This document shows, one piece after another, positions 1-11,532 of a stretch of 64,000 nucleotides of DNA. The DNA is from Cytospora piceicola (taxonomy: Eukaryota > Ascomycota > Sordariomycetes > Diaporthales > Cytosporaceae). The notes below the pieces were generated by a model. The model searched no databases. It saw only the letters and a program-made list of their open reading frames with translations, and was not told the origin of the DNA. The DNA is taken from the NCBI GenBank assembly GCA_023375675.1, contig JALQBC010000011.1, forward strand, positions 248,001-312,000, given 5' to 3'. The position numbers and the translations under genes were made by a program. The number at the start of each line of letters is the position of its first letter. Position 1 is the first letter of the stretch.

Positions 1-954
1 ACTATATCACGCTCTTATCCAAAGCGTAAGCTTAGTTTTCGACTTAACCTTACAACAGCATTTAGTTTAATAACTTTATTAAGTATAAGCCGTTTATTAG
101 ATATAACAGGAGCTATATATACTATAACTCGCTATATATTAACCCGAACTATATTATATAGGAACTGTACGATATTAACTAATCTAAGATAAAGTGCTAT
201 AACTATACCCTTATACTCTACCGGAGCGGTTTTCCCGTCCTAACAGAGTATTTAAAATATAGCCTACCCTGTTTCCTTTAAGTAAGTCTTATACCTGTCT
301 GTATATTATAAGCCTTAGCTAACGTAATAATACATATCCTTTATAATACTCGAGCGCGTTTCGTTTTAAATCTAAGTACTTAAAGACGTCTGCAGGCTAT
401 TAAAAGGTCCCGCTTTTAAGCGCCCGCAGTAGTATACCTTTCCTACGTTCGAGGCTATATTACTCCTTTAGTTCTATAAAGGCTTTACTGTTATACTAAA
501 CCTACGTTACATCTGTTAAGCTAAAGTATATATAAGGGTCGACCGGCCTTAGCTCGTCTACCCTTTTTACCTTACGGTTAAGTTTTTTACGTAAGTCGTA
601 GCCTACTAAAGGCACCTGCTCTTCCGTTACGTCGAGTAGCCGAAGGCCGGCCGGCTATTAGAAGTTTAACGTTCGACAGCTAGTTAGCAAACGTACTCTA
701 AGGCGTAGCTTAAGCCGTCTTTAAACAAGCCGACGACGAGAAAGGTCCGATAGGCTTTATAGCCGGGGTTTTAGTAACGTTACGTAAAGGCGTAGCGTTT
801 AAAGAAGTAAAGGCTATAAGTCCGAGGTCTCGAATCGTAACGTTTCGAGGATTTAATTAATTAAGTGTTATCGTATTATTTAAAGTATTTTATTTAAGTA
901 TTAATAAAACCCTTTTTATTAAACAGTACCTTTTAAGTTAGTATGCCGTTACTA

Positions 955-1275
955 TCTGCCTGCTACCTATACCGCTACCTACGCCGCTACCTACGCTACT
1001 ATCTACTACCTATACCTATGCTTACGCCTATTACCTACGCTATTACTATCGCTGTCGGTTAATTACCTGCTATTACCGTTACCTAATTATTATTTAATAC
1101 CCTATCTACTATCTACTATCTACTACCTACTACCTACTACCTACTACCTACGCTATCGCCGTCGCCGTCGCCGTCGCTATCGTCGTCGCTATCGGTTAAT
1201 CACCTACCGTTACCGTTACCTAATACTATTATTTACTACTATTACTACTACTACTATTACTACTATTACCGAGTA
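955..1275. repeat. CTAC/CTAT-rich microsatellite tract
   Basis: Simple-sequence DNA made of short words such as CTACCTA, CTACTAC, GCTATCG and GTCGCC in tandem. Two similar blocks occur (about 955-1,080 and 1,100-1,275), each ending in a TACCGTTACCTAAT-like segment, so the tract itself seems to be duplicated. It sits inside the RIP block and has no coding sense. Confidence 0.75.
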
Positions 1276-1457
1276 GTAATTACTATCGACTTAAAAGTAT
1301 ACTATACTATCTAAGTATATATTCTAATTACCCCTTTTATAGTCCCTCCGACCTTAGTTTACCCTGTAATACGCTACGGTAGGCTTTGTTATATAAATCA
1401 CGATCCCGATAAATTCATTTTATATAAGCGATTAAAAAATCGACTTACCGCTACTAA

Positions 1458-1938
1458 TATAGTACGCGAAAGCGTTTACTATAATAAAACGCCTTTTTCT
1501 TTAATACGTATACTCTTTCCCGCGAATTTAGTTATTTTATATACCTTAACAGTACTAAAGACTAATAAAATTAAATAAATATCGAATTAACTGAATTAAA
1601 TTAATTAAGTTAAATTAATTAATCAATCAATTAATTAATTAATCAATCAATTAAGTCAAATTAATTAATCAATTAATTAATCAAGTTAAATCGATTAATT
1701 AATTAAGTTAAATCGATTAAGTTAAATCGATTAAGTCTATTCGAGTTAAATTAATTAAGTTAAATCATTTAATCGATTAAGTTAATCGATCGATTATAGC
1801 TAAAGTTAAGGTTTTAGCTAGGTTAAAGTAATAAAATGTCTTTAAATAGCTTTACAGATTTATATATATAACGTGTACGACGGTATACGTCTATTAGAAA
1901 AAGGGGTTTTATTATAGTAAGCGCTCTCGCACACTATA
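1458..1938. mobile_element. Small TIR element (MITE-like DNA transposon remnant)
   Basis: The first about 55 bases (1,458-1,512) and last about 55 bases (1,884-1,938) are imperfect inverted copies. Both arms read inward through TATAGT, GCGARAGCG, TTACTATAATAAAAC, CCTTTTTCT and then ACGTATAC. The differences are mostly C/T or G/A transitions, as RIP would leave. The ends abut TA dinucleotides, compatible with a Tc1/mariner-type TA target. The 370-base interior is AT-rich low-complexity sequence (TTAATTAA/TCAATC words, 1,570-1,800) and cannot encode a transposase, so the element would be non-autonomous. Superfamily assignment is inference. Confidence 0.6.
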
Positions 1939-3875
1939 ACTAAACTCATCTCCTAGCACGTACGTACTAACGACACTTCGCCTCCGGCTTATTTCCGTTA
2001 TTACGCTACTATAGAAAGTGTTTAGTTACTTTAAAGATAAAGTAACCGACGCTACTATAATCTGTCTTATTTTAACTAAATAAAATCTATTTAATAATAA
2101 AGGCAGCTAATACACTACTATAGTTCCTTAACGTTACGGCCTTATTCGTCCCCGCTGCTAAAGGCCACGCTCTTATACGGGGCATTAAAACCGAAACGTT
2201 TTATCTAGTCGGCTATTCTATCTATAGTATCGTATATCCGGTCGACGTTATATGCGATAATACTAAACTGCTATTAGGCCGTTTTTTAAACGGTATTAAA
2301 CGTTACCTCGGCCTTGTTTTTAATTTAAGCCGCTTATCTGTTAACCTCCGCGATAGCTTCGAAGAATATACGTATAACCTCTTTTACGTTCTAGTCCTCT
2401 CCGCTACCTTTTAAAATTAAAGCGACTTTAAAGTACTTTTCCTCGATTACCTTAACGAAGTCGACTAAAAAGTCTTAAGCCCGGCCCGGGTTTTCTATAA
2501 TAAAGCCTATAAGGGTAGCGGGTGCTTTATCCCGCCTTTAAGGCCTTTAAGGCTATATAAAGCCTTATACGATCTTACCTATAAGGTTAAAGATAGTACG
2601 CCTCGAAGTAAAGCTACGACTAAAAACCGACGATATAAACTGTATAGAAATATTTTTTATATCTAATACTAGCAGGGATAATACAGGCTTGCTTACCTAT
2701 CTTTAGTACGAATTCTAGTATATAAATAAAAGGCCCGGCGGCGTAATGGTTAGCTTACTAAAGGTAAAGATACCGGTATCGTAAAAGGTAAAGGTATTGT
2801 CTTTTTCCTATAGTTAGGTCTTAGCGATAATACTTAGCTAGCGCTTAGTAATTTTAAAGATAATACTTTAAAGGACCTATACTTTAGTAACGTTACTATC
2901 GAGCTATAGGCTATACTCCTCCCTCCCGTATATACGTATAGGCTTTACGTTTATCTCCGAAGCCTTACCTATATCCTTATATACTGTTTTAAAAAGGCTA
3001 CGTAGTATCCCCGCGTTGTATATAGCGGTATACAGTAGTAGCTCCTTTTTAGTCTACTTATCTTAGCTAGTTCTAAGCTTTAAAAGTATACGTTCCCTAT
3101 AATATAAATATAGGTCGAAAAGGTTTTAATAGTTAAGGCAGGCCTTTATCGGAGGTAGTATAATATATTTTTAGTTAAAAAATATATCGGGCCGAGAACA
3201 GATATACTCGAAACGGCGGTATATAGACGTTACTAGCTAAAACCTAAGTTAGTATACGTAAACGCTATAAATAACAGGCGGGATAACTTTTTACGTTATT
3301 TATTTACTCGGTCTTTAGCCTATAAACGTTTAGTCCTTAGCTAACGCTAAGCAGTAATATATATATACAAGGCAATATATATATACAGGGCGGCGGTAAT
3401 AGTAGTAGTATCGGTATCGGCTCGGGTTCGTTTTTATACTACGGCTACGGTAATAGTAATATTAATATCGACGGTTTAGTAGGAAGGCAGCTTTACGCTC
3501 TTAAGCTAGGATTTTACGTCTATATAAACGATTATTACCTTCGACAGATAATCCTAGCCTTATATCCGATAAGTCGAAAAGGCTATATACTTATCTCGGA
3601 TATATATTTAAATAGTATATCTTATACCGCTATAATCCGTTTAAATTAAGCTTTAGAAGATATTAGTAGTAAACTTAGTCTTCTTTATTAGATATCGCCT
3701 TTTTAGCTACTACTTTAGCATCTAATAAATATACCTACAGCCTTCCCTGTTTCTCTTTTTCTACAACGCTGTTTAAGTAAGTTACCTTACTTTAATAATA
3801 TAGGGACAGAAGCTTCCTATAATTCGTACCTCCGCTTTTTAGTCGTTTAGCTTTTAAGAGAGAGCTTTCGTTTCA

Positions 3876-3897
3876 GTTAGTATTAAAAGGTATAAAC
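3876..3897. repeat. Copy of dispersed 22-bp quasi-palindromic word
   Basis: A dispersed 22-base word of the form GTTAGYAY-TAAAAG-GTRYDAAC. Other copies inside the RIP block lie at 6,059-6,077, 6,102-6,120, 6,969-6,990, 7,530-7,550, 11,511-11,532, about 11,560-11,577, about 18,703-18,723, 18,742-18,804 (two arms) and 23,263-23,284, and in most monomers of the 18.8-20.35 kb satellite. Function unknown; it could be the end of a small transposon or a protein-binding palindrome. Confidence 0.55.
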
Positions 3898-4383
3898 GAA
3901 ATTAGTATATAGACTATTAGTATCTTTTAGTGCTAACTACTGTTAGCTGCTAACTAATAATTCTAATCTGTTCTTAAGGTCTATTATTATAGTCTTTAGG
4001 GTTATTAATTATACCTATTAAATTCTAAATAAGTATTGTATTAACGCGGTTAAAGACTATATTAAGCGTAATATAGTTTTTTCTCGTATTTACTATTAGA
4101 TATAAACGGCGTAGCTACCTAAAATTAAACTTTAATTCCTATAGTCGTTTACTGTTACCGATATATAACAGAAGTCTGTTAAATAACCTTATAACTGTCT
4201 ACTAACTTTTTATAAAGGGCTTACTATTAGGTGCTAGCTTTCTTTTAAATATAGAAAGGGAAGGGAAAGCCCCGATACTTACTATAGTCGCTTTTAACAC
4301 CTCCTTATAATACGGTTAATTATATTATAGATTATATCCTTTATATTATATACGGCCTTTACGTTAAGTGCTTTATAGCCTAA

Positions 4384-4962
4384 AAGGAAGAGAACTACCT
4401 TACACTATCGAGCTTAAAGACTACTCCCGATCCCCTTCCTTATAGCTACTATACCGAGACTGAAGACCCCCTTAGTAACAGCTACTATACTAAGACTAAA
4501 GACCTCTTTAGTAACAGCCTCTATATTAAGACTAAAGATCTTTTTAGTAATAGCTACTATACCGAGACTAAAGACCTCTCTAGTAACAGCCTCTATACTA
4601 AGACTAAGGACCTCCCTAATAATAGCCTTTATACTAAGACCGAGGACCTCTTTAGTAACAGCCTTTACACTAAGATTAAAGACCTCCCTAGTAACAGCTA
4701 CTATACCGAGATTAAAGACTTCTTTAGTAATAGCCTTTATACTAAGACTAAAGACCTCTTTAGTAACAGCCTCTATACTAAAACCGAGGACCTCTTTAGT
4801 AACAGCCTTTATACTAAGACCAAGGACCTCCTTAGTAACAGCCTTTATACTAAAACCGAAGACCTCTTTAATAACAGCCTTTATATTAAAACCGAGGACC
4901 TTAATAATAACCTTTACACCGAGACTAAAAACCCCCTTAATAACCTCTACTATAGCCTTTAG
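4384..4962 (+). pseudogene. Relic of a 12-residue tandem-repeat protein
   Basis: From 4,441 a 36-bp unit is repeated about 14 times with point differences only. Because 36 is a multiple of three, one frame stays open from 4,384 to the TAG at 4,960-4,962 (192 codons), although no ATG exists. The unit reads D-L-F-S-N-S-L-Y-T-K-T-K/E, with Y/L, P/F and T/I variants that fit RIP transitions. The frame upstream is closed by TAA at 4,381, which may be a mutated Gln codon. A frame this long with no stop is exceptional in this block. The parent protein is unknown; an acidic or low-complexity repeat of a transposon or surface protein is possible. Confidence 0.6.
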
Positions 4963-6058
4963 ATAGTGCCGGATAGTTAACTATCTATAAGCGTTTACTT
5001 CCTATACGAGATCGTCGAAGAAATCGCCGAAATATTTATCTCGAGTAGGTTCCTCGATATACACCTAAGGGAATAGTTCTCCCCCTTACCTTTTACCTAA
5101 ATAAGCAGCTCTCTCCGGCGGGCTTATATACGGAAGGCCGAGTACGCCCTTCCGACGAAAACAATAACTTATAAAAGAAACAAGTAATAAGGTATATAAA
5201 TACTAAACGACGTATCTCTTATAAACTAATAATTTTATAGTAAATATAGTAAACCTGTATTAGCTAACCGAGTACGATATACTCTTTATCGATATAAACG
5301 AGTACCTGTATTAGAGTAGCACCTCTACACTAGTCTTTTAAAATACAGCGGCTATTACTAAGATTGTTTTGTATAAACCTATAGAATTATCTAACTAGTC
5401 TGTTATACTTAAAGGCCTACTAAACTTAAAAGAGGTAGTACTAATATACCTTATAAAACCTTACTTCGATATATATATAAGCCTCGAGGTAGATGACAGA
5501 CTGCTATATTTTATAGACATAACCTTTTATACCGAGTGGTAAGGGTTTATAAGGTAGTTTTAAAACCCTTTCTTACTAGGTATTATAACGCTTAACGGCG
5601 AGAACCTTATTAGCTTTATACTTATACCTTATAAAGATGTTTAAAGTATCGAGTATAAGCTTAAGACGTAGTTTTTTAGAAACTAGCTTAGCTTAGCCCT
5701 TAAAAAGGAGAGGCTTCCTTAGGTTCGTAGCTACGCCCTTTAGCCTGTTAACCTCCCGGATTTTATTAGGATACAGAGGAATAAAATTACCCCTTCTTAG
5801 AGTTAAGGCGAGTATAACTAAGGTATATTGTCTTAGGCGTTTTAAACTCTTTATTATATTAGGTTAACGTTATATAACGTTTCGCTTTACTTAGGATTTA
5901 AGGGGACTAAGGAATTAGGGTAGTATAGATAGTACGGTACAAATAGAAAGTATATACTTAGATATTTAAGTACTTAAGACAGATTTAATCATTTTTAAAA
6001 ACTAATATAAACTAGCAGGCTGATTTAGTACGATACGAAAGTCAGTATCTTCTATTTT

Positions 6059-6120
6059 AGTTAGCATTAAAAGGTGCTGATAGTCTATAGGTCGATTAAA
6101 TGCACCTTTTAATGCTAACT
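6059..6120. repeat. Perfect 19-bp inverted repeat (24-nt loop)
   Basis: Left arm 6,059-6,077 and right arm 6,102-6,120 are exact reverse complements (AGTTAGCATTAAAAGGTGC), separated by 24 bases. The arms are the dispersed 22-bp word. They keep CA and TG dinucleotides that RIP has removed almost everywhere around them, suggesting a younger insertion or constraint. Confidence 0.75.
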
Positions 6121-6215
6121 GCTAACTGCTGTTAGTTAAAAGCTAATAGCTAATAGTTAAAAGCTGATAGTTAGTAGTTAGTAGTTAGTAGTTAGCAGTT
6201 AGTAGTTATAGCTTT
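6118..6215. repeat. GTTAGTA/GCTAATA 7-bp microsatellite
   Basis: Runs of 7-base words (GTTAGTA, AGCTAAT, TGCTAAC) directly follow the perfect inverted repeat and look like an expansion of its GTTAGCA end. Confidence 0.6.
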
Positions 6216-7081
6216 TATTATCTTAGCTGTTAATTAGCCTTTATATAAGAGATAACACGCGATTTAGCTGTATATATGTAGTACTTTAGCTAAGCCTATT
6301 TATTAAGATAGACCTCTGTTCGATATCTCGCTCGCTATTAATTAGGCTATTTAGGCGAATTTAGTGCTATATTTAGAGTTTTTTAATTACCGGTAAAATT
6401 ACTAATTACTAATTACTAATCTCGACTGTTAGCTAGTATTAGTTATAGCTAGGTGTTAGCTGTTAATTATTAGCTGTTATTACTAATATAATTACTAAAA
6501 TATTAAAACACTACAATATTTAGTAAATATATACTATATACTTATAAGGTTAGCTTTATTTACGTGAGATCGCGATAAGGTAGTATAGGTCCCGGCCTAC
6601 AGATCTTGTTCGGTAAGCTTAATTCTATCTAATTTAGTAAGGGGCGGGCTTAAAGATTAAGGCGAGTCAGTTCCCTATTATATACCCTATATGCGGCTCT
6701 ACGGGGCTACAGAGACAGCCGTCGAGCCTTAATTACTTAGTAACCTGTAGCCGAAGATAGTTATATTATAAATAGCCTTACTATTTACTCCTTTACCGCT
6801 AATTAGCTATATATTAATTATATAAAGACAGTACGAATTAATCTGTTTAGCCGGTTGTTTTTATATATAAAAGTAGAATATATATAGGTATAGGTTATTT
6901 AATATATACTTTCTAATCTTTATAATTTCGTTAAAGATACCTTTACCTAACTACAGATTTTAATAGCAGTTAGTATTAAAAGGCACGAACAGATCGTACT
7001 ATAGGTTCGAAAGTATACTTACCTTAGATATTTACCTTAAACCTACAGAGTTTACTTACCTTAAACGTTTTAAAGTATATA

Positions 7082-8350
7082 TACCTACGTTAAAAAATAA
7101 GTTTAGTAGCTGTAAGTCGATTTATTACGTTTACTATATAAATTAATTAGTCGGCCTGCGTAAACGTATACCGAAGCTTACCGTAGTATATATCGAGGTA
7201 AATATATATCGAAGGGACTATAAAGGGGCCGATAGGAAAGCAGACTTGAATAACGGTACGTAACACTTAAGGGCTTTAATACCTATATTATAAGGGGTTT
7301 AGTCGGCTAAATTAACTAACGGTAGTAATATTAGTAATAATTACTAGTAGTATATAGTAAGTAATAACCTATAGGTAAAGCTATAGGCAGTAGGTAGTAG
7401 GTAGTAGGTAGTAGGTAGTAGGTAGTAGGCAGTAGGCAGTAGGTAGTAAGTAGTAAGCAGTAGGCAGTTAGCACTAAATAGCGCTAATAGATTAATTAGT
7501 AGTACTATATAGTGCTATTAATTAGTTTATTCGTACCTTTTAATACTAACTAAGGCGAGAACTATATTATATAGTTTTACTATAAGGATATTAGTAGTCT
7601 GTAAAGCTATTTATAAGTTAGACTTAGGTAAATAGTTAAGTAAATGACTATAGACTTATAAGAATGACTATCTTCCTTTAATACGTACGTGTTAAAAGAT
7701 AAGTTTAGTATACGTAAGTCGATTTTTTATAATCCTTATATAAAATAATTTATCGGCGATAGAAAAGTATACACTCGAGCTTACCGCAGCGTACTATATT
7801 ATAAACCTATGTCGGAGAGACTATAAGAGGGCGTTCGAATTAAAGGAAAAATACCGGAGATAGAATTAAAAGTAGTAACTTAAGCGGGGCTGTTTAGCTT
7901 ATTAAACACCTCGTTTTTAAGCGTAACCTTTTATAAAACGTACCCTTTCTTAAGTAGCGTATATACCTAAGTGGATATTCTACGCGATAATAGCTTATCT
8001 CCTTTTAGCTTAACTAATAGTACTTTCCGAGTATATAATTATAGTAGTAATAAGACCTTAAGCGGTATATAGTAATAGCTGGTTAAAGCCTATAGTTTAT
8101 CTTTAAGCTTTAAGGGTTTATTCTTAGACCTTCTGTATAAGACATAAGCTTGTTTTTAAGTAGAAGACTATTTATATATAGTATAGGCCTGATTCGTTAA
8201 AGTAAGTTATAGTAAGTCTATACTGTCTCTTAAGTAGTATTACTTAGGTATATTACGCAGGTATAGCTTATCCTCTTCTATCTTAGCTATAGCTTAGATA
8301 GTAATACTCTCTGAGTACGTAATTATAGTAGTAATAAGAACCTAAGTAGG
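7082..8350. repeat. Two pairs of degenerate direct duplications
   Basis: Pair A: about 7,082-7,226 and 7,680-7,832 share an ordered series of words (ATAAGTTTAGTA, GTAAGTCGATT, CGAGCTTACCG-like, GACTATAA). Pair B: about 7,947-8,063 and 8,228-8,350 share CTTAAGTAG, AATAGCTTATC, AATACTCT-like and AATTATAGTAGTAATAAGA. The copies differ mainly by transitions. A 7-bp GTAGGTA microsatellite lies between (7,375-7,465). This looks like RIP-diverged duplication inside one element or gene family; identity unknown. Confidence 0.5.
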
Positions 8351-8794
8351 TTAACGGCGTAGTTTTAATAATAATCTAGGTTTTAGGCTTTTAAGCGTAT
8401 AATAGCTTCTTAGAAACTCTGTTTATAGAATATTATAGTTATTTACTAAGCTAGTTCCCTAAAAGATTCCGAAACGACGCCTTAACACACGGCCTTTTAA
8501 CTATAAGAGTTATTAGCAGGTCCTTTATCTTATACGGTTCCTGTTACGTAGTCTTTTAAATAGCCTAATAAACTAAGAGTTTCGGTTATAAGGGATTTAT
8601 AATAGGTTTTAACCTTACGAGCACGGCTGTTTCGACGACTTACGTTAGTAGGAAGCGCTAATCATACTAGTATAAGCTTTTTTTCGGATGAGTAATAAGT
8701 AATACTTGCCTTTAAAGAACGTTAAATAGCTATACCCGAAGTGTCGTAGCCGCCTTAGTACTAAAAAAGCTAAAGTTAATCGAATTTATAGCCG

Positions 8795-9680
8795 TACTTA
8801 AAGATATTTAAAAGTATAAAGGCTTATACGCTAAGAGTAGAATCCGTACTATATAAGCTTTTACTATAGCGAAAGCTTATATTAAGGATATTTTTTTTAG
8901 TTATAAGTTTAGTTAATAGAGTATATATAAACGGAATACACAACGTGTAAAAGGGCGTTAAGGGTAATACGACCTTATAATAAGGTATATTAATAAGACC
9001 GCTCGAGGGGACTATACTATATCGATAGCTACTACTAGACTTAGATATAAAACCTTAGCGGTAACGCGGATATAAACGGAGACGGCTAGTAAGCTCGTAA
9101 GTAGTAATTCTGTTTCTTATAACAGCCTTTTACTTTAAATTTAAGATAAGGTTCTCGGCCGGAAGAGTCTAGCGTATTTATTAGATCTGTTATAGCTTAC
9201 TAGTCTTTTAAAAACCCTTTATAGGATTATAGGTTCTGCGCTTTATCTAGCTAGATAATATTATAGCGTAAAGCAGTTTCGAAGAACCCGTAATAACAGA
9301 TCGTTCTTTAATTTAAGTTTATATAGAAATTAAATATAGACCTAAAAACAAGTACTCGAAGAACCCGTGACGCAGATCGTTCTTTAATTTAAGCTAAAGA
9401 TTAAGATATATACTATATTAATTAACCTTATAAACTTTTCCCGCTTATACGTTTATACTAGTATATCGTACCTTTTACTTTTAAAGCAGAGACTTATAAA
9501 CTAATATTTAAATATATAGTTTTATTATCTTCTGAATTTATAATTGTTTTAAGGATATCTAAGGGTATAAGGACTTATACGTTAAGAGTAATGTCTATTA
9601 GACCGTATAAGTGCTATCTACTACGAAAGTATCTACTAAGGATATTTTTATTAATTATAGGTTTAGTATAAGTTTATAAT
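8795..9680. repeat. Degenerate direct repeats flanking about 0.6 kb
   Basis: Segments at about 8,795-8,915 and 9,545-9,675 share GATAT(T/C)TAA, GTATAA-GGCTTATACG-like, TAAGAGTA, TACGAAAG-like and AAGGATATTTT words in the same order. Between them a 38-base word beginning CGAAGAACCCGT and ending CTTTAATTTAAG occurs twice, at about 9,278-9,315 and 9,357-9,394. They could be remnants of element ends, but no LTR hallmarks are visible. Confidence 0.45.
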
Positions 9681-9794
9681 AATATAGCTGTTTATAAGTA
9701 TAAAACTAAGGCGGCAATAAAAGCCCGGGCAGCTTAGTCCTTATACTAAAGGTTACTATAGACTTTATTACCGTAAGCTATTACTAATAGATTA

Positions 9795-10345
9795 TTACCT
9801 TACTAGATCTGTTCCCTTACTAGATCTGTTACCTCGTTAGATTTATTCCCTTACTAGATCTGTTCCTCTGTTAGATCTGTTACCTTATTAGATCCGTTCC
9901 CCTGCTAGATCTGTTACCTTACTAAATCTATTACTTTACTAGATCTGTTACCCTGTTAAATCTGTTACCTCGTTAGATCTGTTCCCTTACTAAATCTGTT
10001 ACTTCGTTAAATCTGTTATCCTACTAGATCTGTTACCTTACTAAATCTATTACCTTATTAGATCTATTCCCTTATTAGATCTGTTACTTCGTTAGATCTG
10101 TTGTCTTACTAGATCTGTTGCCCTACTAGATCTATTACCTCGTTAGGTCTGTCCCCTTACTAGATCTGTCTTTTAAATCTGTCCTTTAGATCTGTCCTTT
10201 AGATCTGTCTCTTAGATCTATCCTTTAAATCTGTCCCTTAGATCTGTCCCTTAGATCTGTCCCTTAGATTTATCCTCTAAATCTGTCCCTTAAATCTGTT
10301 ACCTAGATCTGTTACCGTAGGCTGTGCTATCATTCTGTTACCCTG
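9795..10345. repeat. AGATCTGTT minisatellite (18-bp then 13-bp units)
   Basis: From about 9,795 to 10,165 an 18-bp unit of the form CTTACTAGATCTGTTACC repeats about 20 times with transitions. From about 10,165 to 10,300 the period shortens to 13 bp (CTTAGATCTGTCC). The shared AGATCTGT core shows that the second array derives from the first by internal deletion. Confidence 0.8.
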
Positions 10346-11510
10346 TTAGATTTATTATCGTATATATAGGCTTTATTATAGGATAATACTTTTACTATAT
10401 TTAAATCGAGATCGCCTTACCCGGGCTAGCTTATAAAAAGATAGGATAAAAGACGTTTAAAAATATAAACTTATACCGTGATTTATCCTTATTATTAATT
10501 AGCTACTACTTTTAAAGAGTACTAGTAGATAGTGATTTTTACGATACCTTATTAAGTAGTAAGGCTATAGTCTAAGTTATTAATAATAAAAGAATAAGGA
10601 TTATATAAGACTTTCCGGGTTCTTCGGAATTATCGATATTAATTTACGGTATAGCAGCTTATCTATATTTTTTATTTAAAATAACCTAAATAACCTTAAG
10701 TTCTATAAGTTAGTACCTATAGAATCGCGTTCGTAAAGAGCTAAGACTATTAAGAAGCTTTAAAGACTTATCGACGTTATAGTGTTTTCGGTAGGCTTTA
10801 TTTAAGGGAAGTAAAACTTACCTTTAGCATACTTTTATTTTTCGGGACTTTCTTCTTAGGTAAATAAGTCTTTTAAGTCGATTACTATTATTCTTAGTAC
10901 TATTACGGCGAATAGTTAGTAAGCTTAGAATTAATTAGTATAAGAGCTATACTTTATCTACTCGGCTACTCGGTAACTCGACTAATTAGTTAATTAATAT
11001 CCCTTTCGGCTTAGACTTACCGATATTACGATTTTATTAATTAATATCTTTAAACGTTATTTACCTGCTATATTAACCGATCTACGCTTTAAACGGACTT
11101 TCGACTTTCGACCTCTCTTCCGACCTTTTTTCCGATTACCTTACGGATATAGTATTTCTATTATAACTTTAAATAACAGTACGGCTAAGCGTATTAACGT
11201 ATATAAAGAGCGACGTTCTATTTCGAGCTTAAATAAGGCTTTATACTTAAAGGACGTTAAGGTCGAGTCTTCCGAGAAGGAGGCAGCTGCTATATTAAAG
11301 GCGGTAGAAGAGGAGCTTAAGGTTAAGACCTTAGTAAGGCGTAGAAGATATATCTTTTTATATAGAGTTAGTACTATTTAGTGCTAAAATAATACTATTT
11401 AAATAATTCCTGCTACTATAATTTACTTTAATTAGATACTAATTATAACGTATATAATGTTTATTTATTACTTATATACCTACTGGAAAAGGAGTGTAAC
11501 TAGTACTCGA

Positions 11511-11532
11511 GTTAGCACCTATAGGTGCTAAC
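11511..11532. repeat. Perfect 22-bp palindrome
   Basis: The sequence is two exact 11-base reverse-complement halves (GTTAGCACCTA joined to TAGGTGCTAAC). It is the most symmetrical copy of the dispersed 22-bp word and retains CA/TG dinucleotides in the RIP block. A second copy follows at about 11,560-11,577. Confidence 0.7.

Noticed and set aside
8795..9680. Long terminal repeats of a retrotransposon
   Set aside because: The direct repeats lack TG..CA ends, primer-binding site and polypurine tract, and the interior is too short.
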